A stretch of DNA of 5,917 nucleotides from an uncultured Oscillospiraceae bacterium. GTDB lineage: Bacteria; Bacillota; Clostridia; Oscillospirales; Acutalibacteraceae. Below, one piece after another: positions 4,868 to 5,917 of the stretch. Each line of letters opens with the position of its first letter. Position 1 is the first letter of the stretch. Position numbers and translations under genes: made by a program. The stretch covers positions 1 to 5,917 of the forward strand of contig CATWUX010000138.1 in NCBI GenBank assembly GCA_958354085.1, in the 5' to 3' direction. Below the pieces are notes generated by a model, which saw only the letters and a program-made list of their open reading frames with translations, was not told the DNA's origin and made no database searches.

Positions 4868-5155
4868 GTTTGCCGGGCATACCGGCGGCGCTTGCCGCAT
4901 ACATATGATGGATAGAGAGCGGTTTCAGCGTGGCGTTCCCTATGACAGCGCGCGGATGAACACGATTCGTTCATTCGCCGTTTGTTGTTCTCGGGGAATT
5001 TAATTGGCAGACAGGAGCATTTGTTGCGTAAGGGAAAAGGCGAGCGCGGCCGGCGGAAACGCCGAGGATGGTGGTTCGTTGCAGGGGAGACGGCCGGTAC
5101 AACGAAACACAGGCGGATAGCCGCGGCAGCAGGTTCAGAAAGGCGGGGTTACACA
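4868..5155 (+). other. Long gap between ftsL and the PBP gene, no confident gene
   Basis: These 288 bases are unusually long for a dcw interval. A 32-codon frame at 4905-5003 lacks a Shine-Dalgarno. The PBP frame itself is open from 4946, and a TTG at 5024 has a well-placed CAGGAG (5012-5017). It would add a 44-residue, Arg/Lys-rich N-terminal extension to the PBP. A weak hairpin GCCGG/CCGGC (4872-4886) follows ftsL but has no T-run, so it should not end the operon. No convincing internal promoter was found. Confidence 0.5.
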
Positions 5156-5917
5156 ATGGCAAAAGCCCATAAACCGGACGTGACAACAAAAGCGCCGACC
5201 AGACAAATGTGGCGGCGCTCCCTTGGGGTGCTCGTGGTGCTCGTCGGCTTTTGCTTTTCGGCGATCATCGGGCAATTGGTGATCCTGCAGATTGTGCAGA
5301 CGGACGAATGGCAAAAGCGCGCTGTCGCACAGCAGATGAGCGACAGTGTGATCTCGCCGAACCGCGGCGCCATTTATGATACCAATATGAATAAACTGGC
5401 GGAGTCCAAGCTGGTGTGGACGGTCATCATGTCGCCGAAAAATATTGCGGACGAGGATACCCGTGTATTGATCGCCGATGAGCTGTCCCAGATGCTGGAG
5501 GTAAACCGCGATAAGCTGTATCAGAGTACCACGAAGGTCAACTCGGAATACGAAGTGGTCAAAAAGAAAATCGAACGTTCGGTGGTGGAAACGCTCACGG
5601 TATGGGCGCAGGAAAACAGCCTTACCAACGTTTTTCGCATTATTCCCGATTATAAACGCGTGTATCCGTACGGCAGCCTCGCGTCCTGCGTGCTGGGTTT
5701 TATCGGTACCGATAATTACGGCCTGTATGGATTGGAGGCCAAATACAACGATGTGCTTGCGGGAAAGCCGGGGCGTATCGTGACCGCTAAAAACGGCTGG
5801 GGTGACGAGCTGCCGACGACGCTGAAATATGAAAAGACCGTGGATGCGCAGGACGGCAACAGCCTTGTCCTCACGATCGATCAGACTGTCCAGCACTATG
5901 TGGAAAAATATCTGGAA
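5156..5917 (+). CDS. Class B penicillin-binding protein, FtsI/PBP2/SpoVD type (3'-truncated)
   Basis: This encodes the N-terminal 254 residues of a peptidoglycan D,D-transpeptidase that crosslinks septal (or spore cortex) cell wall. A short basic cytoplasmic segment (1-21) is followed by one membrane anchor (about 22-47). The class B dimerisation domain motif SPNRGAIYDTNMNKLAES (67-84) comes next. Further landmarks are YPYGSLASCVLGFIG (170-184) and YGLYGLEAKYNDVLAGKPG, the typical G-x-x-G-x-E segment (GLYGLE, 189-194). The window ends at SLVLTIDQTVQHYVEKYLE, the strand and helix entering the transpeptidase domain. The catalytic SxxK, SxN and KTG motifs lie beyond the window. The ATG at 5156 has AGGCGG 9 nt upstream; an alternative TTG at 5024 is discussed separately. 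Position after ftsL indicates the septal enzyme (FtsI/PbpB) or its sporulation paralogue SpoVD. Without the C-terminal PASTA region these cannot be told apart. Confidence 0.93.
   Translation, partial: MAKAHKPDVTTKAPTRQMWRRSLGVLVVLVGFCFSAIIGQLVILQIVQTDEWQKRAVAQQMSDSVISPNRGAIYDTNMNKLAESKLVWTVIMSPKNIADEDTRVLIADELSQMLEVNRDKLYQSTTKVNSEYEVVKKKIERSVVETLTVWAQENSLTNVFRIIPDYKRVYPYGSLASCVLGFIGTDNYGLYGLEAKYNDVLAGKPGRIVTAKNGWGDELPTTLKYEKTVDAQDGNSLVLTIDQTVQHYVEKYLE

Noticed and set aside
4957..4973. TGAAC-N7-GTTCA as a possible further LexA box
   Set aside because: The spacing between half-sites is 7 rather than 4, and it lies inside an operon gap with no promoter.
4905..5003. 32-codon frame between ftsL and the PBP gene
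   Set aside because: No Shine-Dalgarno before either ATG, no recognisable composition, and no sign of family membership.
5135..5896. 253-codon frame on the minus strand opposite the PBP gene
   Set aside because: It is the antisense shadow of a clearly recognisable penicillin-binding protein and has no independent family features.

Overview
The window looks like chromosomal DNA from a Gram-positive bacterium, most likely a moderately GC-rich member of the Clostridia (Oscillospiraceae/Ruminococcaceae-like). This is inferred from four things. The division-gene order is mraZ-rsmH-ftsL-pbp. The gene starts have purine-rich Shine-Dalgarno sites (AAGGAGG before ftsL). The promoters are of the TTGNNN-N16/17-TATAAT type. 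There is a Bacillus-type (GAAC-N4-GTTY) LexA box rather than an E. coli-type one. The genus cannot be told from the sequence alone. All genes read on the + strand and no mobile element, tRNA, rRNA or CRISPR array was seen.

Layout. (1) 1-667 is the 3' three quarters of folD (one-carbon/folate metabolism), closed by a strong intrinsic terminator (690-733). (2) 793-1243 is a self-contained unit: a TATAAT promoter, a palindromic pair of LexA/SOS-type operators at the predicted transcription start, and a 119-residue protein with three predicted membrane segments and an Arg-rich tail. I do not recognise this protein. (3) 1255-2342 is an AEC-family (auxin efflux carrier-like) ten-helix transporter with its own plausible promoter and a strong terminator. 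(4) 2343-2741 has no credible gene. It holds a short CACATT-type tandem repeat, an orphan intrinsic terminator and an interrupted inverted repeat. (5) From 2742 to the end is the start of the dcw (division and cell wall) cluster: a consensus promoter, four 10-bp-phased GTGG boxes (the expected MraZ operator), a 168-nt structured leader, mraZ, rsmH, ftsL, an unusually long 288-nt gap, and the N-terminal 254 codons of a class B penicillin-binding protein cut by the window edge.

How the parts work together. mraZ, rsmH, ftsL and the PBP form the usual dcw operon: an autoregulator, a 16S rRNA methyltransferase, a divisome bitopic protein and the septal transpeptidase. The MraZ boxes begin at the predicted +1 of the only clear promoter, which fits autorepression. 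The most interesting element is the apparently SOS-controlled small membrane protein about 1.5 kb upstream of the dcw promoter. By analogy with unrelated SOS-induced membrane division inhibitors (YneA, SidA) it is a candidate DNA-damage checkpoint or membrane-acting protein. That function is inference from the operator and topology, not from homology.
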